Positions 5,450 through 5,943 of a stretch of DNA of 5,943 nt are shown here, piece after piece. Location of the stretch: NCBI GenBank assembly GCA_030630245.1, contig DAOVNL010000060.1:1-5943 (forward strand), in the 5' to 3' direction. The translations under genes were made by a program, and so were the position numbers. The stretch comes from Candidatus Omnitrophota bacterium. GTDB taxonomy: Bacteria; Omnitrophota; Gorgyraeia; B26-G9. The notes below the pieces were generated by a model. The model made no database searches and was not told the DNA's origin. It saw only the letters and a list, made by a program, of their open reading frames with translations. Position 1 is the first letter of the stretch, and every line of letters begins with the position of its first letter.

Positions 5450-5943
5450 TTGCTTAAAACAGCGGTTTATTTAACCAAACAAAAACTTCGTATTGCCAAA
5501 TTCAATGTTACCGGCGATGGATTTAAAAAGGTTCAGGATATAAGTATCGCTCTTTTGAACGGCGCGCTTGATGAGGCGAAAATAAAGGAAGTTATCCAGA
5601 AAGAGGGCATAGCAAAAACACGGCTCATCAGCTGTCTTTTCAGGCATCAGGCCGGAGTACGTTTTTTTTCTTTTCCAACGCATGATTACCAGGAAATATC
5701 CCGCATGGTCGGCTATGAGGCCGCGGAACTTTTGCCTCTTAAAGCTGAAGAGACAACTACAAGATATCTTGTGCTTAAGAAAAAGGAAAACGGTTATTCG
5801 GACACGATGGTTGTAGTTACGCATAAAGCTGAAGTTTTAAAGCTTATTGAAAGTTTCCAAAAACTTGGCCTTGAAATCGATGCTTTGAATTTGAGTTCTT
5901 TGGCGATACTGAATTCCCTGCGTTATTTAATGCAGAGGAACAA
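5450..5943 (+). CDS. GspL/PilM-like assembly-platform protein (3'-truncated)
   Basis: This frame is open from TTG 5450 to the end of the window (164 complete codons) and has no stop codon here. It begins MLKTAVYLTKQKLRIAKFNV, a strand-turn-strand like the opening of the actin-like fold in PilM and the cytoplasmic part of GspL. Next comes RFFSFPTHDYQEISRMVGYEA (71-91, written here without its last residues' context), where the phrase FPxxDxxEI-x(2)-MV-x(2)-E is typical of PilM/GspL-like proteins, then LLPL (94-97). TMVVVTHKAEV (119-129) and GLEIDALNLSSLAIL (140-154) match the second part of that fold. In T2SS, GspL links the secretion ATPase GspE to the inner-membrane platform. Position after gspK fits GspL; whether a membrane segment and periplasmic domain follow is outside the window. 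A PilM-like protein with a separate PilN partner is the main alternative. Confidence 0.8.
   Translation, partial: MLKTAVYLTKQKLRIAKFNVTGDGFKKVQDISIALLNGALDEAKIKEVIQKEGIAKTRLISCLFRHQAGVRFFSFPTHDYQEISRMVGYEAAELLPLKAEETTTRYLVLKKKENGYSDTMVVVTHKAEVLKLIESFQKLGLEIDALNLSSLAILNSLRYLMQRN

Noticed and set aside
5471..5824. Antisense open frame of 117 codons at the 3' end
   Set aside because: The plus strand here encodes a GspL/PilM-like protein with a start site and operon position, which explains the region better.

Overview
The window looks like chromosomal DNA from a Gram-negative (diderm) bacterium. The TolQ/TolR-type inner-membrane motor pair and the type II secretion (T2SS) pseudopilin genes both imply an outer membrane. 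Base composition is moderate to AT-leaning (judged by eye), genes are tightly packed, and all genes lie on the + strand. Omnitrophota, Elusimicrobiota or a related poorly cultivated diderm phylum would fit, but this is an impression from gene content and protein style and was not tested. No rRNA, tRNA, CRISPR array, insertion sequence or phage gene was seen.

Layout. (1) Positions 1-1887 hold the C-terminal two thirds of uvrA (nucleotide excision repair), cut by the window edge. (2) Positions 1888-2189 are a 302-base intergenic region. It holds a possible fold-back structure at the uvrA end, a perfect tandem 13-bp repeat, a good sigma70-like promoter directly beside that repeat, and a G-U-rich hairpin at the start of a leader of about 175 nt. 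(3) Positions 2190-3918 hold four co-directional genes: a TolQ/ExbB-type proton channel subunit, a TolR/ExbD-type partner, a 66-residue winged-helix protein of the DUF2582 type, and cutA. A strong intrinsic terminator at 3952-3978 closes this unit. (4) From 4010 a second unit encodes GspJ, GspK and the start of a GspL/PilM-like protein, which runs off the 3' end.

The first complete unit probably makes an energy-transducing envelope motor together with a small DNA-binding-fold protein and a metal-tolerance protein. No TonB, TolA, TolB or Pal gene is visible to say which motor it is. The second unit makes the minor pseudopilins that sit at the tip of the T2SS pseudopilus, plus the inner-membrane platform protein. 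GspG, GspH and GspI are not immediately upstream, so this T2SS locus is split. The gspJ transcript is predicted to be leaderless or nearly so: a perfect extended -10 element ends 4 to 7 bases before the possible start codons, and no Shine-Dalgarno sequence is present.

The coding content is mostly well-known families, and I do not see a clearly new system. The signals most worth a second look are regulatory: the leaderless gspJ start packed against a terminator, the GGGATAAAAA motif seen three times and only between genes (two copies at the tolQ promoter, one before the winged-helix gene), and the grouping of motor, winged-helix and CutA genes in one unit.
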